From NCBI RefSeq assembly GCF_029543085.1, contig NZ_CP119967.1:4862501-4926500 (forward strand): a stretch of DNA of 64,000 nt, written 5' to 3'. Source of the stretch: Pseudomonas sp. A34-9 (GTDB taxonomy: Bacteria > Pseudomonadota > Gammaproteobacteria > Pseudomonadales > Pseudomonadaceae). The notes under the pieces are model-generated. The model was not told the origin of the DNA and made no database searches. It saw only the letters and a program-made list of their open reading frames with translations. Of the stretch, positions 1 to 7,117 are shown in pieces. Position numbers and translations under genes: made by a program. Numbering within the stretch: position 1 is the stretch's first letter; every line of letters begins with the position of its first letter.

Positions 1-39
1 ACTGTCCTGCAAAGTGTCGTTATCTAAAGGGATCAAGGG

Positions 40-265
40 AATAAGGGAACAGCCCAGAAACTACGTGGCTTTCATCAATCCCTTAATAGATACGAGAGTA
101 GGGATAAGGGAATACAACTCTGTTCAATAAGGGCTCCCGTCACCGCACCATTCCCTGAAAAAAAAGACAGGGATTGTCACAAGGCTCTGAAAGGCCCGGT
201 TTATAAGGGTTAGCCCTTGATTCCTGAGATCCCTCGGGTTTTCGAAATCAGACGTTCAATAAGGG
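40..265. repeat. Iteron-like TAAGGG repeat tract
   Basis: The hexamer TAAGGG occurs at 42-47, 105-110, 128-133, 204-209 and 260-265, and in inverted form at 80-85. Two copies share the longer word GTTCAATAAGGG (122-133 and 254-265). Clustered direct and inverted short repeats next to satellite late genes resemble the ori/crr repeats bound by P4-type alpha replication proteins, but no alpha gene is in the window, so the replication role is inference. The 201-nt open frame inside the tract has no ribosome binding site or recognisable product. Apart from this tract, 1-420 shows nothing I can name. Confidence 0.4.
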
Positions 266-420
266 GGATGGTGTATTTTTTTGTTGACAGATCGCCAAAC
301 AGAATTAATAAAAAACTCAGCCTCAGCCAAATACTACCCAGATACACCTGGCGTCCGAAGTCCCCTACCTCTTGGCGAGCAGCTTTAAGCCCTTCAACAC
401 GACTGACTGAAAACTGAATG

Positions 421-460
421 AAAAAGCCCCGCTCGGTCTCCCGGCGGGGCTTTGTTTTTT
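421..460. terminator. Bidirectional Rho-independent terminator
   Basis: Perfect 8-bp stem AGCCCCGC (425-432) / GCGGGGCT (444-451) with an 11-nt loop. It is followed by T-runs on both strands (TTTGTTTTTT on plus, TTTTTC on minus). It sits just after the ogr-like gene on the minus strand and would also stop transcription arriving from the left. Confidence 0.85.
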
Positions 461-478
461 AGCGCTACCAGAGCTTGG

Positions 479-739
479 TCACGCTGACGAAATACCTAAC
501 TGCTCAAACATTTCACGCTGCTGCTTACGTGGGAGCGCGTGCAGCCGGTCGAACAGCATCCGATCTATCGGCTCTGCTGCCGGAACCAGTGCATGAGAGA
601 ACGCCAGGGTCATTACAAAGCGGTGACCACAGCCCTTGGCGTTCAAACACTGGCAGTAGAGCCGAGCGAATGATGGGGAAACGTCATCACGCGATGAAAT
701 CCGCGCTTTCTCTCCACACTCTTTGCAATAAACCCGCAC
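479..739 (-). CDS. ogr: Ogr/Delta-family zinc-finger late transcription activator
   Basis: Small zinc-finger protein of the P2 Ogr / P4 Delta family, which activates late promoters of P2-type phages and their satellites by contacting host RNA polymerase. The 86 residues show the family zinc ligands: Cys-x2-Cys near the N terminus (CKEC, residues 5-8) and a distal C-x4-C pair (CQCLNAKGC) followed by GHRF. The GTG start is forced, because an in-frame TAG lies immediately upstream. It is transcribed divergently from the capsid gene across a spacer with two palindromes, and it ends at a bidirectional terminator. In P4 the corresponding gene is delta; either name fits. It probably activates the capsid/Psu-like transcription unit of the same element. 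Confidence 0.85.
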   Translation of the reverse strand: MRVYCKECGEKARISSRDDVSPSFARLYCQCLNAKGCGHRFVMTLAFSHALVPAAEPIDRMLFDRLHALPRKQQREMFEQLGISSA

Positions 740-767
740 CTACCACCCCGTAAAGACATCGCTAAAA

Positions 768-815
768 ACACAACATATTGTGTCATGATGAAATTTATAA
801 CACCATATGTTGTGT
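768..815. promoter_or_regulatory. Paired 16-bp palindromic operator sites
   Basis: ACACAACATATTGTGT (768-783) and ACACCATATGTTGTGT (800-815) lie in opposite orientation 32 bp apart, about three helical turns. The reverse complement of the first differs from the second at one base. They occupy the spacer between the divergent ogr-like and capsid genes. They do not match the TGT-N12-ACA pattern I know for Ogr/Delta sites, so they may instead bind a separate repressor or activator of the element. Confidence 0.6.
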
Positions 816-896
816 TTTTCGTTTCTGTTCCTGGCCAGATAGGAATTCCGCTCAACCAATAGGCCAACTCTCTCTTGATAAAAAAAGGAAACATTT

Positions 897-1916
897 GTGA
901 GCCGCAGCCTCAGTTCTAGCGCCAGTTCAAAGTACCTGCACCTGCAAGAAGCTATCGCCGAAACCTACAAAACTGACAGTGTCACCCGTACCTTTGCGGT
1001 CGAGCCCTCAGTCGCCCAGGAACTCAATGATAAAATCGCTGCAAAGGCCGATTTTCTGGAGCGTATCAACGTGGTGCCGGTCAGTGAAATTAAAGGCGAC
1101 AAGGTCTTCCTCGGTGTCTCCAGCCCAGTCACAAGCCGCACCAACACCAAAACCACAGAGCGCGAAGCCAAGGACTTTTCCAGCCTGGAAAACAACTCCT
1201 ACGAACTGGCGTCAACAGAGTCAGACGTAGCCTTGCCATTCGCCAAGATCGACGCTTGGGCCAAGTTCCCGGACTTCCAGGACCGCTATACAGGGTCGGT
1301 GCAAAAACAAATTGCCCTTGATCGCATGCTGGTCGGATTCCATGGCACGCACGCAGCCCCGCAAACCGATATCAGTGCCTATCCAATGCTCCAGGACGTG
1401 AACAAGGGATGGCTCCAGCAGGCCCGCGAGCAAATCCCTGCCCAGGTACTCAGCGAGGGCACCACTGCAGGCAAGATCAGGCTCGGCACAGGTGGCGACT
1501 ATGCCAACCTCGATGCCCTGGTTCATGACGTTAAACAGATGGTTGACCTGGTGTTTCGTGACGCGGGCGACCTGATTGCAATCATCGGCGGCGACCTGCT
1601 GGCCGCTGACAAGGCGAAGCTGTACGCCAAGCAAGGCGATACCCCGAGCGAGAAAGAACGGATCGAGGGCGCCCAGGTCATCGCCACCTATGGCGGGTTG
1701 CCCGCCTTTAGCGTGCCGTTCTTCCCTGACAACGCCGTACTGGTCACCAGTTGGGAAAACCTGTCGATTTACTACCAGGCTTCCAGTTGGCGGCGTCACA
1801 TGATCGAGAACCCGAAACGCTCACGGGTCGAGGATTACAACAGTCGCAATGAAGGCTATGTGATTGAACAACTTGAGAAACTTGCCATGGCGGAAAACAT
1901 TGAGTTGGAAGGGTAA
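897..1916 (+). CDS. Phage major capsid protein, P2 gpN family
   Basis: Full-length homologue (339 aa) of the P2 major capsid protein N, the HK97-fold shell subunit. Recognisable gpN landmarks run in order: FAVEPSV near residue 34, RINVVPVSEIKG near 55-66, KDFSSL, PMLQDVNKGWL near 162, GGDYANLDALV near 200, VTSWENLSIYYQ near 288 and the C-terminal IENPKRSRVEDYNS. P2 gpN is about 357 aa and is cleaved near residue 31. The start is GTG at 897, preceded by AAAGGAAA. No portal, terminase, scaffold or tail gene neighbours it, which is unlike a P2 prophage but fits a satellite that carries its own shell protein. It is followed by a Psu-like gene after 49 nt. Confidence 0.93.
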   Translation: MSRSLSSSASSKYLHLQEAIAETYKTDSVTRTFAVEPSVAQELNDKIAAKADFLERINVVPVSEIKGDKVFLGVSSPVTSRTNTKTTEREAKDFSSLENNSYELASTESDVALPFAKIDAWAKFPDFQDRYTGSVQKQIALDRMLVGFHGTHAAPQTDISAYPMLQDVNKGWLQQAREQIPAQVLSEGTTAGKIRLGTGGDYANLDALVHDVKQMVDLVFRDAGDLIAIIGGDLLAADKAKLYAKQGDTPSEKERIEGAQVIATYGGLPAFSVPFFPDNAVLVTSWENLSIYYQASSWRRHMIENPKRSRVEDYNSRNEGYVIEQLEKLAMAENIELEG

Positions 1917-1965
1917 GCCCCACCGATCCGCGAACACCAGCACACGAATATTCAAAGGGAACACC

Positions 1966-2688
1966 ATGCAACTCACCACCATTGCCCGCGACGATTTGAG
2001 CCCAGAACTTCTGGAACAGTTGACCCGTTTCGAGCAAGACCTTGGCGTTTACACGGGCCTACAGGATCGGCTCACCGATCTAGTACAAGAAGAACAGCGG
2101 CTCAAGCAGCAGGCATCCACCTTTGAGGGACGGGCCGACCGTACGGACGCCTCTTGGAAGGCTATGGCGCAATCCGCCACCATTGACCAAGGCAAGATCA
2201 ATGAGGAAATCGAGCGTAGCGCACAGCTCAGAAAGGATGCCCAGGCGCTGCGCCTCACCGCCGAAGCGCGAAGCGGCGTCCAAGGGGCGGTAGTGATTCA
2301 ACTGGCAGAAGCCCGCATGAAACTGGGGCATGCCCCTGGCACGATCAACAAAGCGTATCAAGAGACCCTGCTGTCAAACGCGCTTGCACGGGAAGGCGTC
2401 CGGGAGACTCTTTTAGAACTGTTTGCCTTGTCTCGGGCACTGTTCCTCAAAAGCATTGATGAGCATGATGGAGTGTTGTCGAGCTGCAACGGTCAACGCG
2501 AAAGACAGGCAAAAACCCAGGAACTCACCTGGCGGACTTTCGGCTTGGAAGTCCAAAAGCTGTTTGACGGCGCCGAACATGGCATACAGGCCCCCGCCTT
2601 AGCAGTGATGCCGAGTACCGTCCAGAGAGAGGTGTTGGTAGAAACACCCGGCGACCTGATGAGGCTCCGGCAGGCATGCAAGGCATAA
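1966..2688 (+). CDS. Helical coiled-coil protein, possibly Psu-like
   Basis: 240-aa, almost entirely helical protein: a heptad-rich stretch at about residues 20-90 (QDRLTDLVQEEQRLKQQ), a second long helix pair (LRKDAQALRLTAEARSG; NALAREGVRETLLELF) and a looser C-terminal tail. ATG at 1966 is preceded by AAAGGGA. In P4-like satellites the gene at this place in the late operon is psu, which binds Rho to suppress termination and decorates the capsid. Length class (Psu is about 190 aa), helix pattern and position all agree, but I see no decisive sequence identity. Alternatives are a scaffold-like or head-size-determining (Sid-like) protein. It is co-directional with the capsid gene and ends at a terminator. 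Confidence 0.5.
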   Translation: MQLTTIARDDLSPELLEQLTRFEQDLGVYTGLQDRLTDLVQEEQRLKQQASTFEGRADRTDASWKAMAQSATIDQGKINEEIERSAQLRKDAQALRLTAEARSGVQGAVVIQLAEARMKLGHAPGTINKAYQETLLSNALAREGVRETLLELFALSRALFLKSIDEHDGVLSSCNGQRERQAKTQELTWRTFGLEVQKLFDGAEHGIQAPALAVMPSTVQREVLVETPGDLMRLRQACKA

Positions 2689-2723
2689 GCCCTGCAAAAC
2701 CAGTAAGTGTTGCCGTACTTTTT

Positions 2724-2752
2724 AGAAGCCGCCACTGTGCGGCTTTCTTTTG
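2724..2752 (+). terminator. Rho-independent terminator after late genes
   Basis: Stem AAGCCGC (2726-2732) / GCGGCTT (2739-2745) with a 6-nt loop, followed by TTCTTTT. It closes the capsid/Psu-like unit. Confidence 0.8.
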
Positions 2753-3507
2753 TCTGGGCGTTTTTGACCCGCGCACCTGCTGACAGTTGCACGACAAATA
2801 GTGAAGTTGCCAAAGCTCTGTGAAATGACTCGTAAGCCACGCTCTGTATGGCCTCTAGGCTTTTAGATTGCTGCCAGGCACTCGCCAACCAGCACATGAA
2901 ATGCGAGCGATTCATTTTGAAAAAAAACTACCAACCCCCTATGTGCGCTGGCTTTTTCGGCTTAAAACACTGCGCTCGGCCCGTTGCCGCCAGTGCGATT
3001 TCTCTGCACTTTTTTGCAAAACTTTGCACAAAATGAAATGGGCCATGACCTGCGAAGCCCCACGGCCAGCCTGGGCTAGCCCCCTGATTGCATTACCTTT
3101 GGAATTGCACAAAAAAATCACGCAGAGCGCGTCGGCGGGAGGGGGATAAGTGCTTTTTCATGCAGTTTTTTTTGCTGTCAGGTTATTCGCTTTTTTCGCC
3201 ACGCTACGGCAAGTAATGATGTGATCAAGTCTTAACCTGCCTACTGCATGATGAGAACCTATCCGTCGAAGTGCGCCCAGCTACCAGCTAGCCTTGCCTG
3301 CTGAGCAGCTTCAGTGGCGCACGAGAATCGTTATGGCCGGTTGGCAGGTATGGTCAGGCGAATATACATGTGCGCTAGTCCGCCATTTGCAGTTGGAAGC
3401 GAAGTACCAAAGCGGCGACCACACGGTAGTGTTTTACGACCCAGGCTGCCGCCAGGTTTCTCTCCGATCACAATCAACTAATTCATCTTGTGTGATCTTT
3501 TCAAAAA
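2753..3507. other. Non-coding stretch between satellite late genes and cargo
   Basis: About 750 bp without a convincing gene. Short open frames at 2848-3149 lack ribosome binding sites and recognisable products. The stretch holds T-rich tracts, several TGCAC words near 3006-3120 and a GC-rich box at 3134-3153 reminiscent of a P2-type cos site. This is where a packaging site would be expected after the late genes. I see nothing further in 3154-3507. Confidence 0.5.
3134..3153 (+). other. Candidate cos packaging site
   Basis: GGCGGGAGGGGGATAAGTGC resembles the P2/P4 cohesive-end sequence as I recall it (GGCGAGGCGGGGAAAGCAC): same GGCG start, G-run, AAG core and a similar 3' end. It lies downstream of the last late gene, next to psu in P4 terms, and is flanked by TGCAC-containing words. 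The similarity is partial and judged by eye. Confidence 0.35.
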
Positions 3508-4596
3508 TCAACTTTCGGGCGACACTCCGTACAACAAATCCAATAATTTAGTTTTAGCATTATCATTTGCAGTAGGATCAAATATATATTCATCTGCGAA
3601 GGCTTTATCGGTTCCATCCTGAAAGCCCTCTATAGCAATCCGCACGGAAAGATCTTTCATCGACAGCTTATGATCAAGCGGCCTTAACACCTCAAACCTT
3701 AAATGTTTCCCAGGAGCGACCACTACCTTTTTTTCACCTAGTAATGAATACGGCATCACATTATAACGAAGTTGTACTTCCTCAAAGGCTTTCCGGCGAG
3801 AGTCTGGATCTTTAATTTTATTCGCCTTTAAGTATTCATCTATATACTCGCGCCGATTGGCCACATCAAAACCATAAACCAACTCAATATCACTACTTGT
3901 ATTATTGACCAGCGTGAACACTAAACCAATTTCCCCGCTTCCCCCAAGCACCCCTGCGTAGGACAACGGATAGGTATTTTCAAACCACGGCGTACCACTT
4001 ACAAAATAATTATCCGACCTGCGAAAAGAATGAAAACCATCCATATAAAACGACCAATGCCTCATAGCCAGATATGGATAACTGGGCTCCTGCTCGGTCT
4101 TAGCAATGTAAACAAAGAAAGACATGAGCATTATTATCACAGACAAACCAAAAACCACAGGGCCAGCACTTATTGGCGCCCTACCACGCCCCTCATAAGT
4201 TTTTCCATTCGCAGTTTCAGATCTAAGCATCGGCTTATGCTTTTTCAAATCTGAAACACCATCAATCAGCACCACAAAATTCACTACTTGCCCGGCAAGT
4301 ACACGATCAATATTGACCGCATTTCCGGTCGATGAAATAGCCACGTAATCACAGGAGATAATTTTGCAAAGATTAGCATCAGGAAAAACAACTTCAACAG
4401 CCTTTTCCTTATCCTTACCTTTGTTAGATATTGTGACAGTTGCAGAGCAGCCAACTACACTTTTATCTACAGATCTGAAAACATCATAGAAAGCCAGATA
4501 AAGCTGCGGCGTCCTGAACAGAGAGATAATTTTATTCAACACAAAAGTCAAAATCACACCATAAACAACTTTTAGAAAAACGTTTAATTGCTCCAT
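3508..4596 (-). CDS. Two-TM membrane protein, satellite cargo, unknown function
   Basis: I do not recognise this 362-aa protein. Visible layout: a membrane helix at about residues 8-28 (VVYGVILTFVLNKII), a ~115-residue region of mostly short beta strands, a second strong helix at about 147-168 (FGLSVIIMLMSFFVYIA), then a ~190-residue beta-rich C-terminal domain that includes a charged helical insert (REYIDEYLKANKIKD). Both soluble parts contain Ig/beta-sandwich-like strand patterns. ATG at 4596 is preceded by a G-rich GGGGCGGGGC. Base composition is clearly more AT-rich than the core genes, indicating recent acquisition. It is on the minus strand, 97 bp downstream of the PIN gene, and could be co-transcribed with it. 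It may sense or act at the envelope. Confidence 0.7.
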   Translation of the reverse strand: MEQLNVFLKVVYGVILTFVLNKIISLFRTPQLYLAFYDVFRSVDKSVVGCSATVTISNKGKDKEKAVEVVFPDANLCKIISCDYVAISSTGNAVNIDRVLAGQVVNFVVLIDGVSDLKKHKPMLRSETANGKTYEGRGRAPISAGPVVFGLSVIIMLMSFFVYIAKTEQEPSYPYLAMRHWSFYMDGFHSFRRSDNYFVSGTPWFENTYPLSYAGVLGGSGEIGLVFTLVNNTSSDIELVYGFDVANRREYIDEYLKANKIKDPDSRRKAFEEVQLRYNVMPYSLLGEKKVVVAPGKHLRFEVLRPLDHKLSMKDLSVRIAIEGFQDGTDKAFADEYIFDPTANDNAKTKLLDLLYGVSPES

Positions 4597-4693
4597 GCCC
4601 CGCCCCTTTTTTTCATAAATTCTAGCAATCCAAGCATTAAGCCAATAAGACTTTTAACTGCACAACTCAAAGCCGCTAAAAAACAATTGGAGA

Positions 4694-5206
4694 TTAAGCG
4701 ATTTTTAATCCATTCACATCTTGGCACAGAGCGCGTTGCAATGTTCGATGAACTCTAGACGGGTAAGGATAGTCACGCCGAGACATGGTCTCTAACGTTT
4801 CACGCCTTCCATGCTTAACAAATCCACGTTCATCATTACTCACAAAGATGGTCTTACCGGTTCTGACGTGGGCTTGCACAATCAGAGCATCACGCCTTTG
4901 ATTTATTTGCTTTGGAGTTACGTTCTCCCGATTCTTCGGATACCCCTCACTTGAGATAACTCGCAAAATCTTTTCAAAATTATCATCGTCGGTCGCGGAG
5001 CCCCACATCATTCGCCCCCATGCTCCCTCGCCAAAATGGAAAGTCTCCACCGTCTCATTCAGCTTTCCCGCAGCCTCACTGAGATCAGTCCCTTGAAGCT
5101 CACGGTTCGTGACGGAAGTCACTTCCAGCGAATAGCCTGCTCTCGCGACCAGTTCTTCAATATCAGCAATGGGGAAAATATTGGTGTCGACTGTTACGGC
5201 TTCCAT
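4694..5206 (-). CDS. PIN-domain ribonuclease, satellite cargo
   Basis: 170-aa PIN-like nuclease. The N terminus has the defining strand with its first acidic ligand (VTVDTNIF, Asp near residue 7). A conserved Glu follows in VTNRELQG, and a C-terminal pair in RDALIVQAHV and IFVSNDERGF gives the remaining acidic ligands of a metal-dependent RNase site. No antitoxin-sized gene precedes it, so a classical VapBC arrangement is not evident; the partner may be the membrane protein downstream. AT-rich like its neighbour. The start at 5206 lacks a strong Shine-Dalgarno. It lies between the satellite late genes and the tRNA attachment site, the slot where P4-like elements carry variable anti-phage genes. 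Confidence 0.75.
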   Translation of the reverse strand: MEAVTVDTNIFPIADIEELVARAGYSLEVTSVTNRELQGTDLSEAAGKLNETVETFHFGEGAWGRMMWGSATDDDNFEKILRVISSEGYPKNRENVTPKQINQRRDALIVQAHVRTGKTIFVSNDERGFVKHGRRETLETMSRRDYPYPSRVHRTLQRALCQDVNGLKIA

Positions 5207-5257
5207 GCGGCGAGTCTCACGAGTTGTAGAAGCCGAAAGAGTAGGTTACCGAATTAC

Positions 5258-5298
5258 AAAAAATGCTCCGTCAGGAGGATCCCGAGCGGAGCATTTTT
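5258..5298. terminator. Bidirectional terminator at the satellite edge
   Basis: Stem AAAATGCTCCG (5260-5270) / CGGAGCATTTT (5287-5297), with A- and T-runs forming the stem base. It lies between the tRNA-Arg 3' end and the PIN gene, and would end tRNA-Arg transcription on the minus strand. Confidence 0.75.
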
Positions 5299-5374
5299 AA
5301 TGCCTCCTGCTGTCACCCTGCTGTCAGGAAGTAAATCTGAAGTCGGGAGAACTGCTCAAAAGGCCTGAATTATA

Positions 5375-5451
5375 TGGTGTCCCAGGGCAGGTTCGAACTG
5401 CCAACCTTCCCCTTAGGAGGGGGATGCTCTATCCAATTGAGCTACTGAGAC
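5375..5451 (-). tRNA. tRNA-Arg (anticodon CCT)
   Basis: 77-nt cloverleaf on the minus strand. Acceptor GTCTCAG pairs with CTGGGAC (one G-U), the T-loop GTTCGAACC is present, the anticodon loop reads CTCCTAA and the 3' CCA is encoded. The 3' end faces the satellite, the usual geometry when an element has integrated into a tRNA gene and restored its 3' part. Confidence 0.97.
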
Positions 5452-5691
5452 ATACGCTTGTCGCAGCAGACGCTGCATGACGGACGGCGTGCATGTTAAC
5501 CACCGGGCCCGGATTTGTCATGTCGTCCGTAGGGCTTTTTAAGTGTAGGCAGCCGCCCTGCCATGTCGCGGGAAGAATTACCGTGCATTTTGCACTCATC
5601 CCAAAAAGCCTTCATTGCAGATTGCAATCCAAGCAAGCCGAAACCCCCTCTCAAATGCTTGTTTTTTAAGGACTTAACAGAGGTTAAACTG

Positions 5692-5708
5692 TTGGCACGA
5701 CGGCTGCT
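5692..5708 (+). promoter_or_regulatory. Sigma54-type promoter
   Basis: TTGGCACGACGGCTGCT has GG (5694-5695) and GC (5706-5707) separated by exactly 10 nt. It matches TGGCACG-N4-TTGCW with one deviation. It lies 38 nt upstream of the small exported-protein gene. A palindrome TTAAC-AGAG-GTTAA (5674-5687) sits just upstream. Confidence 0.6.
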
Positions 5709-5746
5709 TTGCCTGTTCTATAAAAGAACATTCGGAGCCACGCCCC

Positions 5747-5983
5747 ATGAACAGCACTCTTTTGCTTGCAAACGCAATTGCTCTAGCGGTTTTGGTGAGC
5801 TCCCAATTTATCCCCGAGAGCTCCGCACCAGAGCCATTGGCTCAGCGTATGCCACATTACCTGCAGGTACAGAGAACACCGCAACTGGCGGTGCTGAGTG
5901 ATCAAGTCAACTCCACCCCACAAGCCGTCAGTGATTCCGGGCAGACGCTGCCAGCACTGACCTCAGAACATCTGGTTTTTTGA
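5747..5983 (+). CDS. Small exported or membrane-anchored hypothetical protein
   Basis: 78-aa protein with an N-terminal hydrophobic segment (LLLANAIALAVLVSS, about residues 4-18) that could be a signal peptide or anchor. A polar Pro/Gln/Ser-rich remainder follows, with no recognisable domain. ATG at 5747 has CGGAG upstream. The next gene starts 20 nt after its stop, suggesting a two-gene unit read from the sigma54-type promoter. No function can be assigned. Confidence 0.6.
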   Translation: MNSTLLLANAIALAVLVSSQFIPESSAPEPLAQRMPHYLQVQRTPQLAVLSDQVNSTPQAVSDSGQTLPALTSEHLVF

Positions 5984-6003
5984 AATATCTTCAGGAGTAC
6001 AAC

Positions 6004-6183
6004 ATGTCCAAGTCAGCTGCAGGATTTCTGATCCTCGCCTTATTGAGCGGCGTTGTGCATTTATCGCTGTTCGAGGGTACCGAAATCACCCTGCCACTGA
6101 TTGGCTGCGGTGTCTTTGCAGTGCTGTTCGTACTTGCACTGGCTGCAGGACGGAAGATCAAATTTGATCCGGTTTTACGTTGA
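6004..6183 (+). CDS. Small two-helix membrane protein
   Basis: 59-aa protein made almost wholly of two hydrophobic helices (AAGFLILALLSGVVHLSLF and LIGCGVFAVLFVLALAAG) joined by a short acidic loop, with a basic C-terminal tail (GRKIKF). ATG at 6004 is preceded by CAGGAG. It probably forms a unit with the upstream small exported protein. Its last 26 nt overlap the 3' end of phnN on the other strand. Function unknown; the size and topology are like small inner-membrane stress or regulatory peptides. Confidence 0.7.
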   Translation: MSKSAAGFLILALLSGVVHLSLFEGTEITLPLIGCGVFAVLFVLALAAGRKIKFDPVLR

Positions 6184-6727
6184 GCTCGATCAGGCGCAGA
6201 AGATCACTGACGGCATCCGCCAGATTTCCGGAATTATCGATGTGATATACCGGCCCATCACTTGACCTCCGATCCTTGAACAACGCATTGCGAGCCAGTC
6301 TTGCCTCAATCTGCTCAGGCGTCTCTCGACCACGTCTGAGCAGGCGCTCTCGCAACACATCATTCCTGACCGTAAGCAAAACCGGCAGCAGCGCTGGGTA
6401 GCGCTCCAATGCCTGGCGCAGATTGGCGCGGGACCCGTTGACCAACACATGCTGTCCAGCTTTCAGCCGCCGATCCATTTCCACCGCAACCCCATAGGCA
6501 AGACCATTGGCACGCCAGGCCAGCGAGAAGTCACCAGCGCGCTCGCGTCGCTCGAACTCCTCCGGCGTCACCCCAATGGCATCCTCCCCTACCGATTCAG
6601 CCGATCGCGTTATCACCCGGCGCATCACCTCGCAGTTCAGCGCACGCAATGGCACCCGTGCAGCTTCAATCAAACTGTCCTTTCCCGAACCGGACGGCCC
6701 CATCAAGTAAATCAGCTTGCCATCCAT
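6158..6727 (-). CDS. phnN: Ribose 1,5-bisphosphate phosphokinase PhnN
   Basis: Nucleoside-kinase-fold enzyme that phosphorylates ribose 1,5-bisphosphate to PRPP in phosphonate catabolism or NAD-related salvage. The P-loop is GPSGSGKDS near the N terminus (LIYLMGPSGSGKD), followed by the guanylate-kinase-like RVITRSA and DFSLAWRANGLAYG segments and the LID-like RRGRETPEQI. The 189-aa version starting MDGKLIYLMG (6727, GGAGG upstream) matches the family; the 18 extra codons of the longer frame do not. No other phn gene is nearby, so it acts as a stand-alone PRPP-forming enzyme here. Convergent with the small membrane gene. Confidence 0.9.
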   Translation of the reverse strand: MDGKLIYLMGPSGSGKDSLIEAARVPLRALNCEVMRRVITRSAESVGEDAIGVTPEEFERRERAGDFSLAWRANGLAYGVAVEMDRRLKAGQHVLVNGSRANLRQALERYPALLPVLLTVRNDVLRERLLRRGRETPEQIEARLARNALFKDRRSSDGPVYHIDNSGNLADAVSDLLRLIELNVKPDQI

Positions 6728-6811
6728 CCTGAAAACGCCCTCCAGCAGGTGTCTGCCACTAGTAAATCGGCAATTTGCCACTATCCTGTACAGGTAGGGA
6801 ACAAGGATTTA

Positions 6812-6837
6812 GAACCCGCATAGCATGCACGTTCTGA
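6812..6837 (+). promoter_or_regulatory. AlgU (sigma22)-type promoter of amrZ
   Basis: GAAC (6812-6815) and TCTGA (6833-6837) are separated by 17 nt, close to the GAACTT-N16/17-TCTGA consensus of the envelope-stress sigma factor AlgU. The predicted start near 6844 gives a leader of about 270 nt before amrZ. In P. aeruginosa, amrZ (algZ) transcription is AlgU-dependent with a similarly long leader. Confidence 0.5.
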
Positions 6838-6932
6838 TGCCTTCGGACATCAATTGATGTGCGGCAGGAAGCGGACAAGGATGCGGACAGAGGCGAAGAT
6901 TTCAAACCAGTCCGCATTTCTGATAATTGGTG

Positions 6933-6945
6933 CTGGCATTACGCC
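6933..6945 (+). promoter_or_regulatory. Putative AmrZ autoregulatory site
   Basis: CTGGCATTACGCC resembles the AmrZ operator core (GGCCATTACCAGCC type). It lies about 175 bp upstream of amrZ, inside its leader. AmrZ is known to repress its own promoter in P. aeruginosa; binding here is inferred. Confidence 0.45.
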
Positions 6946-7117
6946 TTTACCCAGCTCAATATTTGTCACAGAATTGACGCCAATGATCTGGCAATTTTGA
7001 GGCATGATGCGGGCCTCTTAACAATTCAGGTTGAACCATTTGGCGCGGATGCTTGTCCTACCACACATCCTGCGGCCAATCCCGAGAACCGCTCCCCTGA
7101 ACTAACCGGTTAAATAT

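Larger units (their letters stand above)
6728..7117. other. Spacer upstream of amrZ
   Basis: 390 bp between divergent phnN and amrZ. It contains the AlgU-type promoter (6812-6837) and the AmrZ-like site (6933-6945) listed separately, leaving a long (about 270 nt) untranslated leader for amrZ. I see no coding sequence. Confidence 0.6.

Noticed and set aside
217..417. 66-codon frame in the iteron tract
   Set aside because: No ribosome site, no recognisable product, and it overlaps the repeats.
475..753. 92-codon plus-strand frame over the ogr-like gene
   Set aside because: Antisense shadow of a protein with clear zinc-finger motifs.
2848..3149. Two overlapping short frames after the Psu-like gene
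   Set aside because: No start signals or domain pattern; the stretch is better explained as packaging/non-coding sequence.
4694..5206. VapBC toxin-antitoxin module
   Set aside because: The PIN protein is present but no small antitoxin gene precedes or overlaps it.
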